A stretch of 64,000 bases of DNA from Desulfurococcus mucosus DSM 2162 (lineage in GTDB: Archaea; Thermoproteota; Thermoprotei_A; Sulfolobales; Desulfurococcaceae): assembly GCF_000186365.1 (NCBI RefSeq), contig NC_014961.1, positions 248,001 to 312,000 of the forward strand, given 5' to 3'. Positions 44,305-52,723 of this stretch are shown piece by piece. The notes beneath the pieces are model-generated. The model had not been told where the DNA came from. It did no database searches and saw only the letters and a program-made list of their open reading frames with translations. Position numbers and translations under genes: made by a program. Each line of letters starts with the position of its first letter. Position 1 is the stretch's first letter.

Positions 44305-44484
44305 CTAGCTAGGTCTCTGCTTGCCCAGCCTCCTGTATACATCCTCCTTCCTCAAGCCGGCTAACTCATCGGGGCTCATTGATTCAAGGAGCCTCCTCGC
44401 CTCCTCCCTCAATGATGGATCTAGGTCTCTCAGTAGTTCCTCAATAATCTCCCTTCTATTCTTGCCAGGCTTGAAGACGGCCAT
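44305..44484 (-). CDS. Small helical protein, 59 residues
   Basis: A short frame encoding MAVFKPGKNRREIIEELLRD at the start and PDELAGLRKEDVYRRLGKQR near the end: charged, amphipathic and clearly protein-like in codon pattern. It has the flavour of small helical crenarchaeal proteins or antitoxin-like helices, but no family is assigned. A TATA-like GGTTTAAAACCC (44518-44529, minus strand) lies about 40 nt before the ATG. Its stop borders the candidate RNA on the opposite strand. Confidence 0.6.
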   Translation of the reverse strand: MAVFKPGKNRREIIEELLRDLDPSLREEARRLLESMSPDELAGLRKEDVYRRLGKQRPS

Positions 44485-44644
44485 CTATTCCAACCCATGT
44501 CTATTGGAGTCTCCTACGGGTTTTAAACCTGGGTTTGCATTGGTTCTCCTTTGAGAATGCTTCAAAACCTATAAGCATGTGTGTCGATAGCTATGTTCAA
44601 GTGGTATTGGGTAGATGGGTTCCTGCTTGGGCATGGTGATCGCT

Positions 44645-46045
44645 GTGAGGCTTTTCGGCACAGCTGGTGTAAGGATGAGGTATCCGGATGAGCTTGACGC
44701 GGTTGCTGCTTACAGGTTGGGCTTAGCTATGGGGGTTTTAGGCTTATCCAGCTGCAGCTACATAGTGTATGATACACGTGTCACAAGCCATGTCCTCACA
44801 TACGCCTTTGCGGCAGGCGTTGCGGCCTCCGGTATGGATGCATCAATAGTGGGGCTTGCACCAACCCCTGTGGCAGGGTACGCTGGGCTTAGGCGTGGCG
44901 GTGTAGGCGTGAGTGTTACGGCTAGCCATAATCCCCCGGAGTACAATGGGTTCAAGTTCTATGATGTGGAGGGATTCGAGTTCACGCGGAGCCTCGAGGA
45001 GAGGGTTGAGGAGCTGGTTTCAGGCTCCTTGAAGGCGGCTGAGTGGAGTAGGGCTGGGAGGATACTGCATGACTCCACGCTTCTCGACGACTATGTTGAG
45101 GACTTACTGGAGGCGTCGCAGCCTTCTAGGAGGGCTTGGAGCCCAAGGGTGGTTGTCGACTGTGCTAACGGTGCCTCGTACCATGTGACCCCCGTCGTGG
45201 TTCGATCCCTTGGTGGAATACCGGTTACGGTCAACTGTAGTCCAGACGGCTACTTCCCCGGGCGCCCTCCTGAGCCCAGGAGGGATGTGCTCGAGAAACT
45301 GCTACCCGTCTACAGGGGTGTGGAGCCAGCAATGGTGTTAGCCCACGACGGCGACGCCGACAGGCTTGCAGCCCTAGACCCATTCCAGGGATTCATCAGG
45401 CAGGATAGGCTGCTCGCACTATTCGCCAAAATACTGCTGGAGGAGAGGAAGGGAGTTGTAGTAGTGAGTGTTGACACAGGTAGGGTTGTAGACGAGGTGG
45501 TGGAGGCTTCAGGCGGCAGGCTGGAAAGATACATCCTGGGGAAGACGCATGAGAGAGTGAAGGAGCTTGGAGTAGGCAGCGTGGTGATGGCTGGGGAGCC
45601 ATGGAAGCTCATAGATACATCATGGGGCCCATGGGTCGACGGCGTGAGGCAGGCAGCACTACTAGTGAAACTTGTTGTTGAGAGAGGGAAGCCGCTTGCA
45701 AGGATCCTTGAGGAGGAGGGTGTACCGGACTACCCGTGGGATAGGAGGAGCTATGTGATAGACCCCCCTGGAGCCAGGATGGATGTCTACAAGGGGCTGG
45801 TTGAGGAGTTGAAGAGCAGGCTCGGGGAGCCGGTGGCAGTAATAGATATAGATGGCTACAGGTTCGAGTACAGTGACGACTCATGGATACTTGTCAGGGT
45901 CAGCGGGACCGAGCCGAAGATAAGAGTGTATGCTGAGGCAAGGAGCAGTGAGAGGCTTAAAGAGATGGTGGACACTGTTGGAGCCATCGTAAAGGAGATG
46001 GCTTCAAGGAGGGACGCGAGGATAGCATCGGTCACAATAGGCTAG
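44645..46045 (+). CDS. Phosphohexomutase (phosphomannomutase/phosphoglucomutase/phosphoglucosamine mutase family)
   Basis: An alpha-D-phosphohexomutase. The start RLFGTAGVR, the phosphoserine loop VTASHNPPEYNGFKF, the metal loop DGDADR and the C-terminal phosphate-binding VRVSGTEPKIRVYAE are all intact, so it is catalytically competent. The frame opens at 44615, but the GTG at 44645 with GGTGAT just upstream matches the usual family N-terminus (466 residues). It interconverts hexose 1- and 6-phosphates for glycan or sugar-nucleotide synthesis. Substrate preference is not readable. Confidence 0.9.
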   Translation: MRLFGTAGVRMRYPDELDAVAAYRLGLAMGVLGLSSCSYIVYDTRVTSHVLTYAFAAGVAASGMDASIVGLAPTPVAGYAGLRRGGVGVSVTASHNPPEYNGFKFYDVEGFEFTRSLEERVEELVSGSLKAAEWSRAGRILHDSTLLDDYVEDLLEASQPSRRAWSPRVVVDCANGASYHVTPVVVRSLGGIPVTVNCSPDGYFPGRPPEPRRDVLEKLLPVYRGVEPAMVLAHDGDADRLAALDPFQGFIRQDRLLALFAKILLEERKGVVVVSVDTGRVVDEVVEASGGRLERYILGKTHERVKELGVGSVVMAGEPWKLIDTSWGPWVDGVRQAALLVKLVVERGKPLARILEEEGVPDYPWDRRSYVIDPPGARMDVYKGLVEELKSRLGEPVAVIDIDGYRFEYSDDSWILVRVSGTEPKIRVYAEARSSERLKEMVDTVGAIVKEMASRRDARIASVTIG

Positions 46046-46062
46046 CACCAGGTCAGTATCCT

Positions 46063-46833
46063 CTACGAGTAGGAGTGCTGGAGAAACGATGAGACATCGA
46101 GGTAGACCTCATGGGGCACGTTGATCACATGGCTCGATGCAAGCCGCTTAAACACTCTTGAAACCAGGAGCCTCCTGTACGCCGGGACCCCGAATCCCAC
46201 TGCAACCATGTACCCCCTCCCCCTGTACCTGGCCAGGTCCACGGCTGCAAGCACTAGTGAGGCAGGAGGAATGAGGAGCAGTGCCACGGCTACGGGCTCT
46301 TGCTGCAATACTGCTCCAAGATACAGCCTGGAGAACTCGAGGGCGCCGAGCACGTAGAGCCCTGCTGGAAGCAGGATGCACATCCATATGACGGCGTCGA
46401 CGAGCAGCACTACTGCGGTAACAATGATTCTAGCTGGGACCCCTGCGACAGGCCGGTAGAGCCCGTAGTGAAGCATCAAGCCGACTACAAGTAGCCCGGG
46501 GACAACTATCAGCGGTGCCAGTAAGCCGCCCACGGTGGCCGTCATGCTCCCCCCGTAGCCTAGCAGGAGGAGCACGTAGAGGGCGAGCACAGGCAGATAC
46601 GCGGACACGAACAAGGAGATTTCACCGCTCCCCCTTGGCAGAACCCTCCTGCCGGTGACATCCGTTGAGAGATGGTATGGGAATAGGAGTGTGAAGACCA
46701 CTATGCCAGCCGTCAACACGGCTAGGTCTACAGCTATATACGTAGAGAACCCTCTGAGCAGGACCACGGCGACCAGCCCAGCCCCCACCGAGTAAGCAAG
46801 CCACTTAGCCGTGCCAGGGATCCATGTCTTCAT
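46063..46833 (-). CDS. Polytopic membrane protein of unknown function
   Basis: A 256-residue protein with about six membrane segments (for instance WLAYSVGAGLVAVVLLRGF, YLPVLALYVLLLLGY, LIVVPGLLVVGLMLHYGLY, IIVTAVVLLVDAVIWMCILL). The last 45 residues are a cytoplasmic tail with basic clusters. No transporter signature. It diverges from the P-loop protein gene at 46909 across a 75-base promoter region, and the two may work together. Confidence 0.6.
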   Translation of the reverse strand: MKTWIPGTAKWLAYSVGAGLVAVVLLRGFSTYIAVDLAVLTAGIVVFTLLFPYHLSTDVTGRRVLPRGSGEISLFVSAYLPVLALYVLLLLGYGGSMTATVGGLLAPLIVVPGLLVVGLMLHYGLYRPVAGVPARIIVTAVVLLVDAVIWMCILLPAGLYVLGALEFSRLYLGAVLQQEPVAVALLLIPPASLVLAAVDLARYRGRGYMVAVGFGVPAYRRLLVSRVFKRLASSHVINVPHEVYLDVSSFLQHSYS

Positions 46834-46850
46834 CTATGCCACTCCCCGAG

Positions 46851-46889
46851 ACTATAATAGTTATTAGGCTCACAGTCGTAAATAAACCT
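46851..46889. promoter_or_regulatory. Divergent promoters of membrane protein and P-loop protein
   Basis: On the plus strand GTAAATAAACC (46879-46889) lies about 26 nt before the GTG at 46909, indicating a leaderless start. On the minus strand the AT-rich ATAACTATTATAG (about 46851-46864) lies 20-30 nt before the ATG at 46833. Confidence 0.5.
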
Positions 46890-46908
46890 GACAACGCCTC
46901 AACTAGGC

Positions 46909-48582
46909 GTGAGTCAATCCCTGGAACAGGGGTCGTACCACATGGGTAGGCGTAGTGAGGGCAAGCCACTCATAGTCGGCTTCATAGGTTTCTCGCAATC
47001 CGGTAAAAGCAGTAGGATAGAGAACATCCTGAGGCTAACCGGTAGCGAAACAATGGAGCCAGCCGTATACACCAGGGTCTATGAGAAGGGTACACGGCAC
47101 TCAAGACACTTCATGCCGTTTGCATCGGTGGCCAGGGGGAGAACAATAGATACAGTGCTCGTCACAGTGGACTACACCGGGCACGATCATCTCGCCGCAT
47201 ACTTTTTCACGAGGAGAATACTTGAGGCACTTGAGAAAGGGCTGCTGGGAGCCGGGAGAGAGGCACTTGTAAGGGAGCTGGTTGAGAACGCTGGAAGCGT
47301 GGTCGATGAGCTGGCTGCACGTAGGAGAGGGCTCAGTAAGAGGCTGCTCCTGCAGCTACTTGACTCACCTATACCAGGCTACAAGTATCTCAGGGACTAC
47401 TTCGACCCCTACAGGGAGCTCTGCGGGGTTATAAGGGGGGCTCCATGCAGGGATGAAGAGGTTGCACGCGTAGTGGAGTATGTGAGGCAGACCCTGAGGG
47501 AGACAGGAAGGGACATGGTCTCCTTCAATGATTTAAACAGGATTCTATGCGTGCTTGAATCCTCGCATCAAACAAGGGAGAGGTGCCTGGATATAGGTAA
47601 AGCGGACAGGGTTGAAATAGTGGTCGACGAGGCAGGCGGCTACTTCGCGAGGCTCGTGGTGACAGCTCCACTGCTCACGCACCTACTGGTTGGGCTACTC
47701 ATAGAGTCAAACATACTCTTCATACTTGTGCCGGCTAGCATCGGGGACTACCTCAACCAATTGAAGAGACTGTTCATGGGCGACGACTCCAAGAGCCCGC
47801 ATTACCTCCTAGCCGCGTTGAGGGCTCTTGCATGGGCAGGTGAGGATGTACATGGGCTCCTCGTTAAAGCCCTATCCTCCACAGTGAAGGATAAGGCATC
47901 AGGAGAGGACACTGGTAGAATCGTTGAGGAATGCCTGGAGACAACTGTGGAGGAGGAGGTGGCCAGGCTCAAGCTACCCAGGGATGCTGTACAAGTCGTA
48001 GCGTCGGCAGCCCCGTTCACAAGCATCAACGGGTACAGGGGCTTCATAGGCTGCGTGTCCAAGGCCCTCACAGGGGAGGCTGGGGGAGAGGGGCTTGACA
48101 AGGGGCTCACAGAGGCTTTGACGAGAGTGGTGTTGGAGAAGTACCAGGTTGGACTACTTGAAGCCCTCCTTAAGCTACTGGGATACATTGCTGGATCAGG
48201 AGTGAAGCCGGTGTTAAGCACGGTTGTATTCGACTACACATACATGGATAAAGCTAGGAGGCCATTCAAGGAGATAGTGTCCCGGAGCCTTTCATCAAGC
48301 CTCCTGGAATTCGACAGGGATACCCCGGCCCTCTCAGAGGTCTACAGGCTCCTCAGGGAAACCCCTGGGTTAAAGGGTGTAGACCTAGAGGTATACGCGT
48401 TGCCCTCATCCCTACACGGCTCCTATTCAACCCCATTCGAATACATGATGCTGGTATGCCTGCTCGAAGATAAGCTTGCATCCTTCAAGGTGACCAGCAA
48501 GGACACCGGGGAGAGCAGGGAGGTGCTATGCGTGGACCTCCTCAAGGAGATGAGGTTGCATCATGGAGCAGGGAGGGTTTAG
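46909..48582 (+). CDS. Large P-loop NTPase with GTPase-like motifs, unknown function
   Basis: A 557-residue protein. Residues about 23-35 give a Walker A/G1 motif (GFIGFSQSGKSS). About 65 residues on, VTVDYTGHDHL resembles the G3/switch II DxxGH of translation-type GTPases. A second acidic hydrophobic stretch, RVEIVVDEAGGYF, could be a Walker B. No N/TKxD G4 motif is obvious. The remainder is helical without known domains. The GTG start is supported by a TATA box 26 nt upstream; an ATG 11 codons on is the alternative. No membrane segment apart from weakly hydrophobic patches. Confidence 0.62.
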   Translation: MSQSLEQGSYHMGRRSEGKPLIVGFIGFSQSGKSSRIENILRLTGSETMEPAVYTRVYEKGTRHSRHFMPFASVARGRTIDTVLVTVDYTGHDHLAAYFFTRRILEALEKGLLGAGREALVRELVENAGSVVDELAARRRGLSKRLLLQLLDSPIPGYKYLRDYFDPYRELCGVIRGAPCRDEEVARVVEYVRQTLRETGRDMVSFNDLNRILCVLESSHQTRERCLDIGKADRVEIVVDEAGGYFARLVVTAPLLTHLLVGLLIESNILFILVPASIGDYLNQLKRLFMGDDSKSPHYLLAALRALAWAGEDVHGLLVKALSSTVKDKASGEDTGRIVEECLETTVEEEVARLKLPRDAVQVVASAAPFTSINGYRGFIGCVSKALTGEAGGEGLDKGLTEALTRVVLEKYQVGLLEALLKLLGYIAGSGVKPVLSTVVFDYTYMDKARRPFKEIVSRSLSSSLLEFDRDTPALSEVYRLLRETPGLKGVDLEVYALPSSLHGSYSTPFEYMMLVCLLEDKLASFKVTSKDTGESREVLCVDLLKEMRLHHGAGRV

Positions 48583-48631
48583 GAGGAAGGAGGGGAAAAG
48601 ATTTAGCTTCACGGGATGGGAAAACACTCGT

Positions 48632-49705
48632 CTACTCTCCCATAACCATTGACATGACGGCTTTCTGCACGTGCAGCCTGTTTTCTGCTTCCTCGAAGTA
48701 CAGGCTCTTCTCGTAGCTGTCCAATACCTCGTCCGTGACCTCCTGACCCCTGTCGGCTGGACCGCAGTGCATGTAGAATGGTTTACCAGCCTTCTCCAGT
48801 CTCTCCATCGTTACAATCCAGTTCTTGAACTTATCCTGGTATGCCTTAGCTCCCTCCTTATCCACCGTGCTATTGTATGGTGGGAAGAAGCCTCTCGGGC
48901 TCCAAGCCTTCGGGTACACTATGGTTGCCCCCTCGAAGGCTTCATCCATGTCGTGGACTATCTTGAACTCGCTTCCCCAGTGCTCCGCGTACTTCTTCGC
49001 TATCTGCATGGCTTCATCCATCAGCTCGAAGCCGGGTGGGTGAGCCACGTAGACGTCTGCACCGAGCAGTGCGAACATGCTTGCAACATCCTGTGGCACT
49101 GCAAGGGGCTTCAACCCGCCGCTGTACGCGTAGCTTACTACGACCTTCTTCCCCCTGAGATCCTTAGGCCATCCCAGTGCCTCAAGCGCTGCCTGCGCGT
49201 CGGCAAGCGACTGGAACGGGTGCCATACGTCGTCCTCCATGTTTAGAACCGGTATATCCGCCCACTTAGCGAACTCCCTTATTATCCTGTGGCCGCGTCC
49301 AATAATCCACTTGGCTGCATCCCCGTATATCCTTATAGCTATGGCGTCCCCGTACCTGCTTAGGACTCTTGCAACATCGCTTATGGCCTCGGTTTGATAC
49401 GGCACCATGTCCTCTGGGAGTGTGGGGGCGTACACCTGGTCTGGGCTAATGTACGTTGCCTGCCCACCGAGCTGGTAGACACCTGTCTGGAAGCTGTTCC
49501 TGGTCCTCAGGCTCTTATTGTAGAAGATCAAGTATAGCATCTTGCCTTCAAGCCAGTTGACCTTCCTGACCCCGCTGTGATACATTTGCTTCAGCTCCCT
49601 GGCTGCCTGGAGAACCTTGAACACTGTATCTATGTCGTAGTCGTAGTTGGATAGCCAGTCCTTCCCCTTCAGGTATCCTACGAACCAGGGTTTATGCCTG
49701 CCCAT
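48632..49705 (-). CDS. Acetyl-/succinyl-ornithine carbamoyltransferase-like enzyme
   Basis: A 357-residue carbamoyltransferase distinct from the OTCase at 30.3 kb. The carbamoyl-phosphate motif reads KSLRTRNSF, then GVYQLGGQATYI. Next are WHPFQSLAD (like the HPLQS of succinylornithine enzymes rather than HPxQ-A of OTCase) and the C-terminal EEAENRLHVQKAVM shared with the knotted AOTCase/SOTCase group. The substrate-loop motif HCLP is replaced by MHCGPADRG. The acceptor may be N-acylornithine or something else. A TATA TTTATAAA (49756-49763) lies about 50 nt upstream. Confidence 0.82.
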   Translation of the reverse strand: MGRHKPWFVGYLKGKDWLSNYDYDIDTVFKVLQAARELKQMYHSGVRKVNWLEGKMLYLIFYNKSLRTRNSFQTGVYQLGGQATYISPDQVYAPTLPEDMVPYQTEAISDVARVLSRYGDAIAIRIYGDAAKWIIGRGHRIIREFAKWADIPVLNMEDDVWHPFQSLADAQAALEALGWPKDLRGKKVVVSYAYSGGLKPLAVPQDVASMFALLGADVYVAHPPGFELMDEAMQIAKKYAEHWGSEFKIVHDMDEAFEGATIVYPKAWSPRGFFPPYNSTVDKEGAKAYQDKFKNWIVTMERLEKAGKPFYMHCGPADRGQEVTDEVLDSYEKSLYFEEAENRLHVQKAVMSMVMGE

Positions 49706-49808
49706 CCCACTATCACTCTCCCTCAGTATTAATCAGTAAATATAGTATGTTTCAATTTATAAACCTTGAGGAGGTGGAGTCACGCATTCGCCTAGTGCTC
49801 TACGTGCA

Positions 49809-49832
49809 GCCGGCTTCATTTAAAAAGCCGGC
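49809..49832 (+). promoter_or_regulatory. TATA box framed by a perfect 8-bp inverted repeat
   Basis: GCCGGCTT (49809-49816) and AAGCCGGC (49825-49832) flank CATTTAAA, which is the TATA box of the following gene: the ATG at 49848 is about 26 nt away, as in leaderless archaeal genes. A dyad centred on a TATA box is a classic archaeal repressor site, though a terminator hairpin is an alternative. Confidence 0.5.
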
Positions 49833-49847
49833 CCCCGTTAATGTTGG

Positions 49848-50471
49848 ATGAACAAGTGCTGGGAGGCGTTCCACATCATGGATGCCGGCTCCCCTGGTTC
49901 AAGGATCACTGTGTGCATTGGATCCAGGAACCCCGCTAAGATAAAGGGGGTTGTCAACGCTTTCACAAGGTTCTTCGGGAGCGTGGAAGCCAGGTTCACC
50001 AGCCCTGAGACAGGTCTCCCGCCTCAGCCAATAGGTCTTGAGTTGATTATCGAGGGTGCGAGGAGAAGAGCTATCTATGCAGCCGAGAAGCTCGGTGAAT
50101 GCGACTACAGCGTTGGGGTGGAGGCTGGGTGGATACTGGTCATGGGGGACTACTATGATCTAGAGGCTGCATGGATCCATGGGAGGAATGGCGTCGACTC
50201 CCTGGGGTTCTCACCGGTCTTCAAGATACCGCGTGGCTTCGCCGAGCTCGTTGTGTCAGGGGCTAGGAGAGAGCTGGAGGAAGTCGTCGACGAGCACTAC
50301 GGTACGAGGAGCATAGGTGATAAAGGGGGTTTCATAAGCCTATTGACGAAGGGCGTTGTCGTAAGGCAGGATTTAAGCTTCATGGCAACAGTGATGGCGT
50401 TGATCCCCGTGGTGAACAGGGATCTCTACCGTGACCCAGGTCTTCAACCACCTGCTAGTAGCCAGAGGTAG
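49848..50471 (+). CDS. DUF84-family inosine/xanthosine triphosphatase
   Basis: A 207-residue YjjX/DUF84 protein. GSRNPAKIKGVVNAF at the start, then GVEAGW, and the C-terminal SIGDKGGFISLLTKG carry the nucleotide- and phosphate-binding residues. It hydrolyses ITP/XTP and so keeps deaminated purines out of nucleic acids, which matters at high temperature. The gene appears leaderless and sits under a palindromic TATA region. Its 3' end overlaps the convergent permease gene by 28 bases. Confidence 0.88.
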   Translation: MNKCWEAFHIMDAGSPGSRITVCIGSRNPAKIKGVVNAFTRFFGSVEARFTSPETGLPPQPIGLELIIEGARRRAIYAAEKLGECDYSVGVEAGWILVMGDYYDLEAAWIHGRNGVDSLGFSPVFKIPRGFAELVVSGARRELEEVVDEHYGTRSIGDKGGFISLLTKGVVVRQDLSFMATVMALIPVVNRDLYRDPGLQPPASSQR

Positions 50472-51967
50472 CTCCATAGTAGTGCCACAGTAATCTGCAG
50501 GGTTGTAGACACCAAGGCTATCCTGAGCCATTCACCCCATGAGACGGCTATCTTCTCTCTTTCAGCCATTGAGACGGCAACTATGTTGGCTGTGGAGCCT
50601 ATTGGCGTGTAGTTCCCGCCGAAGACGCCGCCGTAGAGCAGGGCTAGGTAGGAGACCCTGCTCAAGCCGAGTTGAACCAGTATTGTGACGGGCTGCGTCA
50701 ACGCTACTATCACGGAGAGGTTGTCGAGCACGGAGCTCAGCATTGCTGATGCAGCGAGGAGTACGCCTACGACAAGCATGTTGCCTGTGAAGCTCCCCGG
50801 CTCCGAGAACATTGCTATACCATATGCAATCTTAGCTATTGCCCCAGTGTAGCTGAGGGCATATGAGAGGATGAACAGCGACATGAAGAATATTATGGAG
50901 GGCCATTCAACAGCTGATGACAAGAGCTTATCCATGCTTGAAGGATCCGCTAGTAGTAGTGCAAGAGCTATTGAGAGGTATGGTATGAACGCTAGAAGGG
51001 AGTCGGGGTCCACGGGTACACCGGTGGCGAGGCTCATGGCTTCAGCCAGCTTCTCGTTTAGCACGACGAGCCCGGTGAACACTGCCAGTATAAGCAACCC
51101 GATCCTGGTGTGCCTAGCCATGACAGGGGTTACGTCGATTGTTCTAGCAGCAGTGAGCTTCGCTATCAGCTCCCTGGACTGCTTTAACTCCCCGTTAAGT
51201 CTCTCGACATAGTTGCTCAACACGAGCCTGTAGACGAGGATCAATACGAGTACTTCGAGCAGTGAGAGCGGGAGGCATTTCGCAAGGAACTCTGCGACCG
51301 ATATATTGGCTGTGAAAGCTATGTAGACGCCTATAGGGTTCCCTACTGGTAGTGCCACGCTACCAGTATTGGTTGCAAGCACCGTGTAGACTATTAGAGG
51401 CTTAACATCGATCTCAAGCACCCTCCTGAGCTCTAGGACTACTAGCACAGCGTAAATTATGCTTGTAACTTCGCCTAGGATCATGCTGAGTAGGGCTGAG
51501 AACAAGCCGAGCAGTAGGAGGAGCCTGAAAGCCGATGTACTCTTCTCTACCAGGGATACCGCCAACCTATTGAATACGCCTGCCTCCCTAAGGATCCCTG
51601 CGAGAGTCATCGAACCTATGAGGAAGACAAGCAGCCTCCAGTCGATCGCCCTATATATCATGTTCTGAGGCGGAGTCAACCCGGTTATAGCGAGAACCCC
51701 TACACCGGTTATAGCTGCTGCAACACGCCACTCCATCTTCATGACGGTTGCTATTATCACCGTGAAGAAAATGGTGAGCGCTATGGACTGCGCTACATCA
51801 GCCTGCAGGGAGTTCAAGTCTAATGGCGCACCACCCCTGTACTCGGCAACCATCCCGGCTATCCTGTCTCCAAGGGGTCCCGATACATGTAGAATACTCA
51901 TGAGGAAGAAGGACAGCGTGAACACCACGGCGATGGATACAGCCAGCTTCACGAGAGGCCTCAACAC
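50444..51967 (-). CDS. Ion transporter superfamily permease (ArsB/NhaD/SLC13-like)
   Basis: A 507-residue carrier with about 12 membrane helices. The superfamily hallmarks are the paired motifs VALPVGNPIGVYIAF near the middle and GGNYTPIGSTANIVAVSMAE near the C-terminus, each at a re-entrant hairpin. Substrate may be a dicarboxylate, arsenite or Na+/H+; the sequence alone does not decide. Unlike SLC13 carriers it lacks a clear SNT-type motif in both halves. Single-gene unit. Confidence 0.82.
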   Translation of the reverse strand: MLRPLVKLAVSIAVVFTLSFFLMSILHVSGPLGDRIAGMVAEYRGGAPLDLNSLQADVAQSIALTIFFTVIIATVMKMEWRVAAAITGVGVLAITGLTPPQNMIYRAIDWRLLVFLIGSMTLAGILREAGVFNRLAVSLVEKSTSAFRLLLLLGLFSALLSMILGEVTSIIYAVLVVLELRRVLEIDVKPLIVYTVLATNTGSVALPVGNPIGVYIAFTANISVAEFLAKCLPLSLLEVLVLILVYRLVLSNYVERLNGELKQSRELIAKLTAARTIDVTPVMARHTRIGLLILAVFTGLVVLNEKLAEAMSLATGVPVDPDSLLAFIPYLSIALALLLADPSSMDKLLSSAVEWPSIIFFMSLFILSYALSYTGAIAKIAYGIAMFSEPGSFTGNMLVVGVLLAASAMLSSVLDNLSVIVALTQPVTILVQLGLSRVSYLALLYGGVFGGNYTPIGSTANIVAVSMAEREKIAVSWGEWLRIALVSTTLQITVALLWSYLWLLAGG

Positions 51968-52032
51968 TCACCACCCTTGCTAAGCCAGGATATAGGGGGT
52001 TGTGTTTTTAAACGTGTCTCCACCGCATGTCT

Positions 52033-52644
52033 TCACGTAGAGGCCACGCTGCGGCCGCTTCCCCATATACTGTCGAAGTATGAGAGGGCCTTCGAGACCA
52101 GGCTATGGCAGTTGGTTTCAACGGAGGCTTCATGATTCATCGTCAAGGCCGACTCAGTCCAGTTATGGCTTCCAAGTATCAGTGTGGAGTTATCTACTAT
52201 GAGGATCTTCGCATGAGTAGTCCTCGAGGCGGATTCATCGAGCCTCACCGGTATCCCGGAGGCCACCATGTAGTCTATGGTCTCCCTGTAGGACCTATAT
52301 GTTTCATCATCCACTACGACCTTAACATCGACGCCTTTCTCCCGTAGATCTCTCAACGCATTTAGCAGTGAGTTAACCGGGTCCCCTGCCTCCCGTGGAT
52401 CATACTTGACCACATACATTATCACATACACGCTTCTCTCCGCGTTACCCAGGGCTTTCAAAGCCGCACTATAGTACTCTCTGTCCAGGAGCAGGCTCAT
52501 GGAGCAAGTGTTGTTAACCGCAACTCCTCCGCCTGTTTCAAGCCTGCTGTATACATATATGCCTGCAATCAACCCGGCTACGACTCCAACCGCGAAAACC
52601 ACGAGAATGCTTCTAGCACCCGTGTCAACCACCCTGGCCTGCAT
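52033..52644 (-). CDS. Phospholipase D-like (PLDc) nuclease-family protein, membrane-anchored
   Basis: A 203-residue protein with an N-terminal membrane helix (ILVVFAVGVVAGLIAGIYVY) and one HKD motif: HAKILIVDNSTLILGSHNW, followed by TESALTMNHEASV. Single-HKD proteins of this size act as dimers in the Nuc/PLD nuclease group and may sit on the outer face, given the signal-anchor topology. Its ATG is about 80 bases from the divergent nucleotidyltransferase gene. Confidence 0.85.
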   Translation of the reverse strand: MQARVVDTGARSILVVFAVGVVAGLIAGIYVYSRLETGGGVAVNNTCSMSLLLDREYYSAALKALGNAERSVYVIMYVVKYDPREAGDPVNSLLNALRDLREKGVDVKVVVDDETYRSYRETIDYMVASGIPVRLDESASRTTHAKILIVDNSTLILGSHNWTESALTMNHEASVETNCHSLVSKALSYFDSIWGSGRSVAST

Positions 52645-52723
52645 CCACTTTCAAGCTACCTTTATTCTTAAACCTTATAATCTTTACAGCGCCTATAGCA
52701 TCTCAGACCATGTAGTGGTGTGG

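Noticed and set aside
52499-52723. 75-codon N-terminal extension of the sugar nucleotidyltransferase
   Set aside because: It lies antisense inside the PLD gene and the divergent promoter, and the family starts at the GGLGTRL segment just after ATG 52724.
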